A DNA stretch of 6,155 bases from the NCBI GenBank assembly GCA_946410475.1, contig CAMKAM010000085.1, positions 1 through 6,155 of the forward strand, in the 5' to 3' direction. Each line of letters begins with the position of its first letter. Position 1 is the stretch's first letter. The notes beneath the pieces are model-generated. The model saw nothing but the letters and a program-made list of their open reading frames with translations. It did not search any database and was not told where the DNA came from. The translations under genes were made by a program, and so were the position numbers. Source of the stretch: an uncultured Bacillota bacterium. Its GTDB lineage: Bacteria; Bacillota; Clostridia; Peptostreptococcales; Anaerovoracaceae. Shown in pieces: positions 1 through 6,155 of the stretch.

Positions 1-162
1 AGCTTCCTTTGCGCCTATGTATGTGGAGTGAGGGTCGAGTTCCTCGAGCAATTTTGGCATCGCCTGTTCGACGATGGCTGGGATGTCAACTGTATCGACA
101 TACTGGTCGTCGATGATGTGGAGAAGGTCGTTGAGCTTGTTGCTTGTTGTGTTGATGATGGT
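1..162 (-). CDS. N-terminal fragment of an S41 family C-terminal processing peptidase (CtpA/Prc-like), partial
   Basis: Read on the minus strand, this stretch is open and translates to a segment typical of the N-terminal helical region of S41 tail-specific proteases, especially those of Bacteroidetes. It shows NKLNDLLHIIDDQYVDTVD (about 139-85), then IVEQAMPKLLEELDPHSTYI (about 75-16). These match the family pattern of a helix followed by YVDTV, a second helix and LDPHS.YI. In the family this region precedes the PDZ domain and the Ser/Lys catalytic core, both of which would lie left of the window. The protein would be a periplasmic or membrane-anchored protease. The only in-frame ATG nearby (60-58) lies inside the conserved region, and reading further upstream gives no recognisable membrane anchor, only antisense of the lipoprotein gene. 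The true 5' end therefore seems absent. The right boundary given is approximate. The identification comes from recalled family patterns, not from a search. Confidence 0.72.
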
Positions 163-538
163 CGCTGCGTTCGCCTTGACCGGATGCGGAAGCGGAGAGT
201 TCAAGTGTGATGCGAGTGATGCGAAGAACGTAGTGATAACTGCGGATAAAGCTGCAAAAGATTCGTTCTTCCTGTCCGGAAGTCTTGAGGTAGATGAAGG
301 TGAGATGATAGTCGTCGAACCATCGCTGGAAAAAGGAACGGTAACTATAGGTCTTATTCTGGATCTTGAAGAGCAGAGCATAGATGACGTTCCTGACACA
401 GACGCCAAGCCGGCATACGAATTCGATATATCAGGTGATGAAGTCAAGACGATAAAAGCTCCCTCAAAGGGATCCTATTCGATCAAGGCGACAGTCAAAG
501 AGAAAGCGACAGGCACTATCACGATAAAGGCGAAATAA
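116..538 (+). CDS. Small putative lipoprotein of unknown function
   Basis: From ATG 116 this encodes 140 residues. The N-terminus is a lipoprotein signal peptide: MWRR, a hydrophobic run (LSLLLVVLMMVAAFA), then the lipobox LTGC with the acylated Cys at residue 24 (codon at 185). The mature part is about 117 residues, acidic, soluble and probably beta-rich, ending in alternating strand-like segments (SYSIKATV, GTITIKAK). It should be anchored on the outer face of the cytoplasmic membrane. I do not recognise a named domain. ATG codons at 74 and 113 are in frame, but 116 gives the most usual signal peptide length. None of the three has a convincing Shine-Dalgarno sequence, and no promoter is visible upstream. 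The first codons overlap the antisense S41 fragment, so the start and part of the signal peptide may come from a sequence junction. The last 20 bp overlap the convergent membrane-protein gene. Confidence 0.72.
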   Translation: MWRRSLSLLLVVLMMVAAFALTGCGSGEFKCDASDAKNVVITADKAAKDSFFLSGSLEVDEGEMIVVEPSLEKGTVTIGLILDLEEQSIDDVPDTDAKPAYEFDISGDEVKTIKAPSKGSYSIKATVKEKATGTITIKAK

Positions 539-1892
539 AAGGTCTTCGGCATTTGGCTATCGCAAGTCCAAGGGCCAGCGCGATCAGCACCGAATATGTC
601 TCGGAGAGCGCGAGAGTGGCCGTAGTTTCGCTCAGTTCGTAGAGCACAAGGATCATAGCTGTGAAAACGGTCATACGCTGTATTCCTGCAGCTGATGCCG
701 TTTCCGCATCGAGCCTTTGCATCCCGAATATCATTCTGACGAGCAGAACGATCAGGAGCATGTAGGCTATGAAGCCAAGCCATCCGCTTTCTCCGAGTAT
801 CATCGGATAAAACGAATCGCATGCGTAGCTCGGATGAGTAGGCTGCATGCCGGTGGTCAGCATCATATGATATTTGAAGTACAGAGGCGAGTAATGGATC
901 TGAGCCATTCTTGAGCCGAACGTACCGAATCCGGCCCCAAAGGGCATGTTGTTGAGCGCTATATCGAGGCTGTTAGTTGCGAACTGTCCGCGCGCCATCG
1001 TATATGAATATTTAGAAAAGAAAAAGAAGTAGATCCTCTGCCATCCTATCGCAAGGGCGACCAGAACTCCGACAAGGATGATGCCCGGGTGAAGCTTCTT
1101 TTTTATTACTATCATATATATGAAAAGGATAATGAATGCTGCAACGAAACCGATAAGTCTGGTCCTGATAGTCGTAAGAACGAGTACGAGCATGCAGCAC
1201 ATCAGGACGGTCGCCGTAACGGACCATCGCGGCACGCGCCTGCTCTCCTCATCATCGATCAGCCGCAGATAGGGGATCAGTATACAGAGCATCGCAAGCA
1301 GAAAGACGCAGTGAGCGCCGAAATAGGACGGGTGACCGTAGAACAGCTGGATGCTTCCTATACCGAACCTGTAGATCTGTCTGCCCCAGATATGGAAGAT
1401 GATATCGACTGTCGTCAGAACGATGAGTATCGCCGAGAGCAGCCCCACGTGACAGAACAGTCTTTTGGCGTATTTCTCAAGCGGGAAAGTCGAGAGGACG
1501 GACATGAAAGCCCAGAGGCAGATCCAGAACCTGATATGTTCGTACATGGCCTGCACTGTGATGCTGAATGTCTGATATCCGTTCATGATCCAGCCGACTA
1601 TACCTGCGGCGGCGAATACCATTCCGAGGACGGCCATGGGTTGCGTAAGAGCATGCAGTCTGCCGCCGAAACCGCTGCGGCCCTCTAAAGAGCTGTCGTC
1701 CGTGTATGGATCCAGAATAAAGTAAGCTATCGCGAGTATCGGCAGGACGTTCCTGAACAGGGTAATATAAGGAAAGTCCAGGTGCGTGATGGGTTCCTCG
1801 AACGAAAGCGTCCAGATGCACACCAGGAGAAAGAGATATTTGCCGTATTGAGGCGGTCTTTCAGCCTTTTTTATCCTATCGAATAGTGACAT
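519..1892 (-). CDS. O-antigen ligase/polymerase-like (Wzy/WaaL-type) multi-pass membrane protein
   Basis: This encodes 457 residues, a usual length for the family, with about 11-12 predicted membrane segments (for example near residues 18-34, 48-60, 86-103, 148-168, 192-208, 223-240, 246-263, 269-287, 368-388 and 430-445). A large loop lies between roughly 288 and 367, as is typical of polysaccharide polymerases and O-antigen ligases. Family-like features are TTIRTRLIGF (240-249), NNMPFGAGFGTF (314-325) and HPSYACDSFYPMILGESG (353-370), which resembles the H..y..ilaE.G..G loop motif. Such proteins join lipid-linked glycan repeats, or transfer glycans to acceptors, on the outer face of the membrane. 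The ATG follows the tandem stops TAG TAA of the upstream gene by 14 bp with only a weak GGA as Shine-Dalgarno, which suggests translational coupling. The 3' end overlaps the lipoprotein gene. Substrate and the choice between polymerase and ligase cannot be read from the sequence. Confidence 0.82.
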   Translation of the reverse strand: MSLFDRIKKAERPPQYGKYLFLLVCIWTLSFEEPITHLDFPYITLFRNVLPILAIAYFILDPYTDDSSLEGRSGFGGRLHALTQPMAVLGMVFAAAGIVGWIMNGYQTFSITVQAMYEHIRFWICLWAFMSVLSTFPLEKYAKRLFCHVGLLSAILIVLTTVDIIFHIWGRQIYRFGIGSIQLFYGHPSYFGAHCVFLLAMLCILIPYLRLIDDEESRRVPRWSVTATVLMCCMLVLVLTTIRTRLIGFVAAFIILFIYMIVIKKKLHPGIILVGVLVALAIGWQRIYFFFFSKYSYTMARGQFATNSLDIALNNMPFGAGFGTFGSRMAQIHYSPLYFKYHMMLTTGMQPTHPSYACDSFYPMILGESGWLGFIAYMLLIVLLVRMIFGMQRLDAETASAAGIQRMTVFTAMILVLYELSETTATLALSETYSVLIALALGLAIAKCRRPFISPLS

Positions 1893-1906
1893 ATCGATCC
1901 AGCTTA

Positions 1907-3988
1907 CTACTGACCATCTGCAGGCTCGCCCTTTATGACAGCCATGGTCGCTTTTGGGATGTATCTTTCAAGTTCATCGAAGCGTTCTTCTTCCGCGAGC
2001 TTCCTGACTCTTGTGCCGGTGATCGGTTCGCCGTCCAGAGCCATGCGGTCTATGATGACAGGTTCCAGACCGAACCCCGGCATCAGGGCGATCATCGCGT
2101 TATTGATCTCGTTCGTCACCGGGTCGTGGGGTTCTTTTCCGACGATGCGGTATCTGATACCCAGTATATCAGCGATCTCCGAGAATGTCCTTATGTGGGC
2201 TTCGGCCTGCTCCTGCACGTCGCCTTTGTAGACTTTGGCATAGTAAGCAGGGAACAGCGTCACGTTGCTGAGGAAGACTCCGCTCGGAACGACGGTGACG
2301 TTGCCGAATTCCTTTGCGGCCTCATAGGCCATAGTGAAACGCTCTGCGTATGTGAACATGTCTGCTTTCTCCTCGATCGAGAACAGGATGACGTGATCCA
2401 TCATCTCGGATGCGGTCTTCAGCAGATGTCTGTGTCCAAGCGTGAACGGGTTGCCGTTGATATTGCAGCTGCATATCTTTTCTGCGCCGCCGGGCGGCTC
2501 CCATCCATAGAAATATTTGTCTGTATAGAAAAGTTTGACGGTACCGGGCTGTCTCTCTATGACTGAGGTTTTGGCTGTTTCCCTCTCGGAGAGATCGAGC
2601 CTTTCGAATATCGCTTCGGCGTAGCACTTCATCACATGGTGATTGCAGTGGAAGGGATTGTCGAGCAGCCACTCTGAGGGGATATCATTCTTTTCGAGCG
2701 GTTCCCACAGGTTCAGAGCGTTCTCATCGTCCATCTCGAAGTCTTCGAGGAGAAGGACAACGGTATCGCCTTCACGTATGAACGATGTTGCCATTCGGCC
2801 GAAGCAGGCTATGTTGCCTCCCCAGCTGCCGTAATTTACGACTCTTGTGTCGATACCGCGTTCGTTCAGCATCTGCTGGAGATAACTCTCCATCGTGTGT
2901 TCATCGGAGACATAGGCGCCTATGGGAAGACACGCTCCGTAGAAAAAGATGGAGTGAGAGTATTCTTCGGGCTGACCGACTGTACGGCGTTCGCCGCCTT
3001 CTATGTTCACGTATCTGCTTTTGACCTCGCGTAAGCGGAGGGTGGATCTTGTCTTTTCGACTGCGAAAAAGCCGCTCTCCATAGTCCTCGCGAAATCGGG
3101 ATCGTAAAGGTCGTCGAAGAATCCGACGTCGTACTTTTTCATCAGTTCGTTCAGAGTGCTGTCCGTGACATCAGGGTATCTTTCGTGACACTCCCTTTGT
3201 ATCCTGCGTGTATATTGTGTTCCGGGATCGACAAGATTCAGGGTGATGACATTGACGCCCTGCTTTCTGTAGAATTCGAGAGCTTCCTCATAGTCTATCA
3301 TCCTCGTTTCCCCCATACGCTCGCAAATCTCCTGGAACGTTCTTGTGATATCGAACGAGAGCGTAAAGCCGTCGAACAGTTCGAGGAAGACTTTTGCGCC
3401 GCGCATCTCTGTCTCGTCGACGAACAGGATCTTGTCGTACTCCTTTTCTCTGCCTGCAAGATCAGCGAGGTCTACGCAGGAATACTCTGCTCCAAGGTCA
3501 GACAGTCTGCGGCACCAGTCGTCATATATCCGCTGCTTTTCTTTGCGCCCTCTGCCAGGGCGGACCAGCGCGAGTTTTCCGGCCGAACGCCAGAAGTTCT
3601 CCGCATATCTGTTGTATTTCCAGTCGCGCATCCTCTGCAGCAGGAGGATGCTGTCGAATCTGTCGAATTCACCGATCAGCCGGCCGTCTTCGACTATAGG
3701 TATCTCAGAGAGGATAGCGTCGTCTTTGAAGAGTTTTCTGGCTCTCATACAGCCATTGTCCCCAAGGCAGGTGAACTGTTTGCTTATCGGAAGCCGGTCC
3801 AGGCCTGCTGCTTTTGCCTTGAGAACATCTCCGAAGCTGGCGATGCCGTAAAGGCGGCCGGCGGTCTCGAAGTATATGATATTCGACGGCTTGTCCAAAA
3901 GCGCTTCAAGATAAGCCTCCCAGGGGATGCTTTTCTCTTCCGTCTGCGTCCTTATTATATTCAGTTCTTCTCTGCCGATCCTGATCAT
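1907..3988 (-). CDS. Multidomain protein: CBS-like, uncharacterised, SGNH-like and C-terminal CitC-type nucleotidyltransferase domains
   Basis: This encodes 693 residues with no signal peptide or membrane segment, so it is probably cytoplasmic. Residues ~35-120 look like a degenerate CBS pair (IPIVEDGRLIGEFDRFD at 96-112). Residues ~130-330 are alpha/beta-like and unrecognised. Residues ~346-465 resemble an SGNH/GDSL hydrolase (FFYGACLPIGAYVSDEHT at 348-365; DNPFHCNHH at 443-451). Residues ~503-690 match the C-terminal domain of citrate lyase ligase (CitC): GNPFTLGHRHLL (512-523) with the nucleotide-binding TxGH, SNVTLFPAYYAK (574-585), and ITGTRVR (656-662) in place of the ISxSxxR loop. CitC proper is about 350 residues with a GNAT-like N-terminus and uses ATP and acetate to acetylate the citrate lyase prosthetic group. 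This protein lacks that N-terminus and no citrate lyase genes are present, so the substrate is open. A Shine-Dalgarno-like AAAGGAAG sits 12 nt upstream of the only usable ATG. It is the first visible gene of the leftward operon. Confidence 0.8.
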   Translation of the reverse strand: MIRIGREELNIIRTQTEEKSIPWEAYLEALLDKPSNIIYFETAGRLYGIASFGDVLKAKAAGLDRLPISKQFTCLGDNGCMRARKLFKDDAILSEIPIVEDGRLIGEFDRFDSILLLQRMRDWKYNRYAENFWRSAGKLALVRPGRGRKEKQRIYDDWCRRLSDLGAEYSCVDLADLAGREKEYDKILFVDETEMRGAKVFLELFDGFTLSFDITRTFQEICERMGETRMIDYEEALEFYRKQGVNVITLNLVDPGTQYTRRIQRECHERYPDVTDSTLNELMKKYDVGFFDDLYDPDFARTMESGFFAVEKTRSTLRLREVKSRYVNIEGGERRTVGQPEEYSHSIFFYGACLPIGAYVSDEHTMESYLQQMLNERGIDTRVVNYGSWGGNIACFGRMATSFIREGDTVVLLLEDFEMDDENALNLWEPLEKNDIPSEWLLDNPFHCNHHVMKCYAEAIFERLDLSERETAKTSVIERQPGTVKLFYTDKYFYGWEPPGGAEKICSCNINGNPFTLGHRHLLKTASEMMDHVILFSIEEKADMFTYAERFTMAYEAAKEFGNVTVVPSGVFLSNVTLFPAYYAKVYKGDVQEQAEAHIRTFSEIADILGIRYRIVGKEPHDPVTNEINNAMIALMPGFGLEPVIIDRMALDGEPITGTRVRKLAEEERFDELERYIPKATMAVIKGEPADGQ

Positions 3989-4071
3989 GATCCGGCGATG
4001 CTTCCTTTCTTTTGTGCCTTGATCTCAGGCAGCAAATAATATATTTCTAACCTGATCCATTATCTAATATA

Positions 4072-4081
4072 CGATAAATCG
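4072..4081. promoter_or_regulatory. Palindromic site 1, CGATAAATCG
   Basis: CGAT-AA-ATCG is a perfect inverted repeat apart from its central AA. With flanks (ACGATAAATCGC) it agrees at 10 of 12 positions with the core of site 2 (ACGATATATCGT). The centres of the two sites are 24 bp apart. This is compatible with a pair of operator sites for a dimeric regulator serving one or both divergent genes, but no regulator is identified. Confidence 0.35.
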
Positions 4082-4092
4082 CGGCAAGAATA

Positions 4093-4108
4093 GGACGATA
4101 TATCGTCC
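4093..4108. promoter_or_regulatory. Palindromic site 2, perfect 16-bp palindrome GGACGATATATCGTCC
   Basis: GGACGATA is followed directly by its reverse complement TATCGTCC with no loop. The absence of a loop, and of a following T run, argues for a protein-binding operator rather than a transcription terminator. It ends 13 bp upstream of the polA -35 box, where an activator or repressor could act. The core resembles site 1. Confidence 0.5.
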
Positions 4109-4121
4109 GTTAGCGGAATGG

Positions 4122-4151
4122 TTGAGTATTATCATGCTTTTGTGTTAAAAT
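4122..4151 (+). promoter_or_regulatory. Probable sigma-70/SigA promoter of polA
   Basis: The -35 box is TTGAGT (4122-4127) and the -10 box is TAAAAT (4146-4151), five of six matches to TATAAT. The spacer is 18 bp, and a TGT (4143-4145) directly before the -10 fits an extended -10 (TGn). The expected transcription start is near 4158, which gives a 5' leader of only about 18 nt before the polA start. Confidence 0.6.
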
Positions 4152-4160
4152 CTCTTGGAT

Positions 4161-4167
4161 AAGGTGG
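4161..4167 (+). promoter_or_regulatory. Ribosome binding site of polA, which decides between two starts
   Basis: AAGGTGG matches AAGGAGG at six of seven positions. It ends 8 nt before ATG 4176 but only 2 nt before the in-frame ATG 4170. The spacing favours 4176 as the start, though 4170 would add just two residues (MN). Confidence 0.6.
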
Positions 4168-4175
4168 AAATGAAT

Positions 4176-6155
4176 ATGGATAAGAACAACAAAATAGTGA
4201 TAATAGACGGCAACAGTCTGCTCAATAGGGCTTACTACGCGATGCAGCGGCCGATGATCACGAAGGACGGAACGTATACCCACGGCATCTACGGCTTCCT
4301 GAACATGCTGAACAAGATCAGGAGCGACTACGACCCGGGATATATGGCGATAGCCTTCGACCTCAAGGCGCCCACGTTCAGGCATAAGGCCTACGACGAT
4401 TACAAGGCGGGCAGGAAGCCCATGCCGCCCGAGCTCGCGATGCAGGTGCCGATCCTCAAGGATATACTGAGGGCGATGAACATCACGATCCTCGAGATCG
4501 AAGGATATGAGGCGGATGACATCATCGGGACGATAGCCAGGCTTGCCGAAGAGAGGGGCATGGAGCCCCTGATAATAACGGGAGACAAGGACGAACTACA
4601 GCTTGCGACGGACAAGACGACAGTCATAATCACACGCAAGGGCATATCGGAGTTCGAGGCTTACGACAAAGAAGCCTTCATAGCGAAGTACGGCTTCACT
4701 CCGACACAGTTCATTGACTATAAAGGCCTTATGGGAGACCAGTCCGACAACATACCCGGACTGCCCGGAGTCGGCGAGAAGACGGCTTCCAAGCTGATCA
4801 AAGAGTACGGGAGCGTCGAGAACCTGCTCGAGCACAAGGACGAGCTGAAGGGCAGAGTCAAAAAGACAGTGGATGAGAACGCCGAAATGGCGACGAAGAG
4901 CAAATGGCTCGCGACGATCGTGACGGACGTTCCGCTGGATATGGATATCGAAGATACAGAGCTTGTGGAAGCCGACAGAGAAAAGCTCGTTGACATTTAT
5001 CTCAAACTGGAATTCAACAGCTTCCTTAAGAACCTCGACGCAGGCGCGCAGCCCGAAGCTGAGACCAAATATGAAGAACTGCAGGTGGACAGAGTCATGA
5101 TAAAGACGAGAGACGATCTCGCTCTGCTCGACGGTTCGATCGGCAGCGGCGGCTTCATAGTGATGAAGGTCTTCGGCGACAACGAGCATACGAAGGTCCC
5201 TTCCGTCAGCGGAGTTTCCGTGCTCGCGGACAAAGAATATTTCTTCATCGACGGGAAGGACAGCGGGGTCATCGAAGGATTCTGCACGATCCTCAACGAG
5301 AAAAAGCCCGCGATAATGGGACACGACCTCAAGAAGGATTACTACATGCTCAAGTGGTACGGACTCGGCAGGGTGGTGACCGGTTTCGATACCGCCGTAG
5401 CCCAGTACGTTCTCGACCCGGGCCGCAGCAACTATGAGATGAACGTCCTCGGTGAGGAGTATTTCAGAGAGAGCATAGCTCCGGAGAAGGAACTCTATGA
5501 GGGAAGCGGACAGATACAGATGTCGCTCGGTCTTCCGGAGGAGGATGACGACAGGAGCGAAGAGTTCGCCGAATACGGACTCAAGTGGTGTGCTCTTTCG
5601 GCGCAGATGACCCTGCTGCAGCAGGCGAAGCTCGAAGAAGAAAAACTGACGGGCGTGCTCTATGATATAGAGCTGCCGCTGATAGAGGTCATGGCCGCTA
5701 TGGAGTTCGAGGGCTTCAGCGTGGACAGGTCAGAACTCGAAAAGGCCGGGGCGCAGATATACGGAAGGGTCGACGAACTGACGAGTGAGATATACAGGCT
5801 CGCAGGCGAGGAGTTCAATATCAAATCGCCGAAGCAGCTTGGCCCCATACTGTTCGAAAAGCTCGGCCTCAAAGCGGGAAAGAAGACGAAGAGCGGATAC
5901 TCGACGAACGCCGAGACGCTCGAAAAGATAAAGGACGACCATCCGATCGTTCCGATGATACTTGAGTACAGGATGCTCACGAAGCTGAGCGGTACATATA
6001 TAGACGGACTGCTGCCCCTGATCGCAGGCGACGGCAAGATCCATGCGCACTTCAATCAGACGGTGACGGCGACGGGCAGGATATCGAGCTCGGATCCGAA
6101 CCTGCAGAACATACCTGTCCGCCAGGAACTCGGAAGAGGCCTGAGGAAGGCATTC
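4176..6155 (+). CDS. polA: DNA polymerase I, 3' end beyond the window
   Basis: 660 codons are present of a protein usually near 880-900 residues. Pol I fills gaps and removes RNA primers during Okazaki fragment maturation and repair. The 5'-3' exonuclease domain (about 1-290) is intact by motif: IIDGNSLLNRAYYA (9-22), EADDIIGTIA (112-121), ITGDKDELQL (134-143) and GDQSDNIPGLPGVGEKTA (187-204, helix-3-turn-helix). The 3'-5' exonuclease-like domain (about 305-490) keeps HDLKKD (383-388) and FDTAVAQYVLD (404-414) but lacks the DxE of Exo I and the YxxxD of Exo III, so proofreading is probably lost, as in many Firmicutes and Thermus enzymes. The polymerase domain begins near 500 and shows TATGRISSSDPNLQNIP (630-646). 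Motif A, the O-helix and motif C lie past the edge. ATG 4176 is preferred over 4170 by Shine-Dalgarno spacing. The gene is divergent from the leftward operon. Confidence 0.96.
   Translation, partial: MDKNNKIVIIDGNSLLNRAYYAMQRPMITKDGTYTHGIYGFLNMLNKIRSDYDPGYMAIAFDLKAPTFRHKAYDDYKAGRKPMPPELAMQVPILKDILRAMNITILEIEGYEADDIIGTIARLAEERGMEPLIITGDKDELQLATDKTTVIITRKGISEFEAYDKEAFIAKYGFTPTQFIDYKGLMGDQSDNIPGLPGVGEKTASKLIKEYGSVENLLEHKDELKGRVKKTVDENAEMATKSKWLATIVTDVPLDMDIEDTELVEADREKLVDIYLKLEFNSFLKNLDAGAQPEAETKYEELQVDRVMIKTRDDLALLDGSIGSGGFIVMKVFGDNEHTKVPSVSGVSVLADKEYFFIDGKDSGVIEGFCTILNEKKPAIMGHDLKKDYYMLKWYGLGRVVTGFDTAVAQYVLDPGRSNYEMNVLGEEYFRESIAPEKELYEGSGQIQMSLGLPEEDDDRSEEFAEYGLKWCALSAQMTLLQQAKLEEEKLTGVLYDIELPLIEVMAAMEFEGFSVDRSELEKAGAQIYGRVDELTSEIYRLAGEEFNIKSPKQLGPILFEKLGLKAGKKTKSGYSTNAETLEKIKDDHPIVPMILEYRMLTKLSGTYIDGLLPLIAGDGKIHAHFNQTVTATGRISSSDPNLQNIPVRQELGRGLRKAF

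Larger units (their letters stand above)
3989..4175. promoter_or_regulatory. AT-rich divergent intergenic region between the leftward operon and polA
   Basis: This 187 bp gap between divergent genes is the only real non-coding stretch in the window and is clearly richer in A+T than the flanking genes. It holds the polA promoter and ribosome binding site, two related palindromes (4072-4081 and 4093-4108), and the leftward gene's Shine-Dalgarno-like AAAGGAAG (minus strand, 4008-4001). A leftward promoter must lie here if the operon starts at 3988. The best -10-like hexamer is TATTAT (4041-4036, minus strand), but no good -35 box lies at the expected distance, so that promoter stays unassigned. 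Confidence 0.6.

Noticed and set aside
28..210. 60-codon plus-strand reading frame near the left edge
   Set aside because: It is the exact antisense of the S41 peptidase codons, and its open state follows from that coding strand. It has no ribosome site and no recognisable protein features.
1886..2566. 226-codon plus-strand reading frame, and a second one at 1089-1688
   Set aside because: Both are shadows of the minus-strand membrane protein and fusion genes. Their compositions are odd (rich in Asp/His/Gln/Arg) and they have no Shine-Dalgarno sequence.
1907..3988. Naming the gene citC
   Set aside because: Only the C-terminal domain matches citrate lyase ligase. The architecture, length and neighbourhood differ, so the symbol would imply an unsupported function.
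3185..4039. 284-codon plus-strand reading frame opposite the CitC-like fusion
   Set aside because: It lies antisense to well-supported coding sequence and its translation shows no domain. It ends in the intergenic region without its own signals.
4093..4108. Palindrome considered as a transcription terminator
   Set aside because: It has no loop and no following T run on either strand, and it lies upstream of a good promoter. An operator is a better reading.
4596..5324. 242-codon minus-strand reading frame inside polA, with further minus-strand frames at 4110-4385, 4400-4645, 4718-5332 and 5660-6055
   Set aside because: polA reads through the whole interval with intact motifs, so these are antisense shadows caused by its codon bias.
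1..6155. CRISPR array, tRNA/rRNA genes, insertion sequence or prophage
   Set aside because: No regularly spaced repeats, no cloverleaf-like or conserved rRNA sequence, and no transposase or phage protein was found in any reading frame examined.

Overview
The window looks like a bacterial chromosomal segment from an anaerobic Clostridia-type Firmicute of moderate GC content. The evidence is heavy use of ATA (Ile) and AGG/AGA (Arg) codons, Firmicutes-style Shine-Dalgarno sequences, and a Pol I whose proofreading domain has lost its metal-binding acidic residues. It is a metagenome-like contig with open ends: the rightmost gene (polA) runs off the right edge. The first ~150 bases carry a fragment, read on the minus strand, that resembles a Bacteroidetes-type S41 (C-terminal processing) peptidase and does not fit the rest.

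Layout from left to right. Bases 1-~162, minus strand: an S41 peptidase N-terminal fragment that runs off the left edge. 116-538, plus strand: a small lipoprotein of unknown function whose signal peptide overlaps the S41-like stretch. 519-1892, minus strand: a multi-pass membrane protein of the O-antigen ligase/polymerase (Wzy/WaaL-like) type, overlapping the lipoprotein tail-to-tail by 20 bp. 1907-3988, minus strand: a 693-residue multidomain protein ending in a citrate lyase ligase (CitC)-type nucleotidyltransferase domain, lying 14 bp upstream of the membrane protein in one operon. 3989-4175: an AT-rich divergent intergenic region with two related palindromes and a good promoter for polA. 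4176-6155, plus strand: the first 660 codons of polA (DNA polymerase I), cut by the window end before catalytic motif A.

How the genes may work together: polA is housekeeping. The two-gene leftward operon is the accessory part. It pairs a probable surface-glycan polymerase or ligase with a cytoplasmic fusion of CBS-like, uncharacterised, SGNH-hydrolase-like and CitC-like domains. No citrate lyase subunit genes are visible, so citrate lyase activation is an unlikely job for the fusion. Activation or transfer of a small acyl or other substituent used in glycan decoration is a reasonable but unproven idea. I see no CRISPR array, tRNA, rRNA, insertion sequence or prophage gene. Outside 3989-4175 there is essentially no non-coding sequence.
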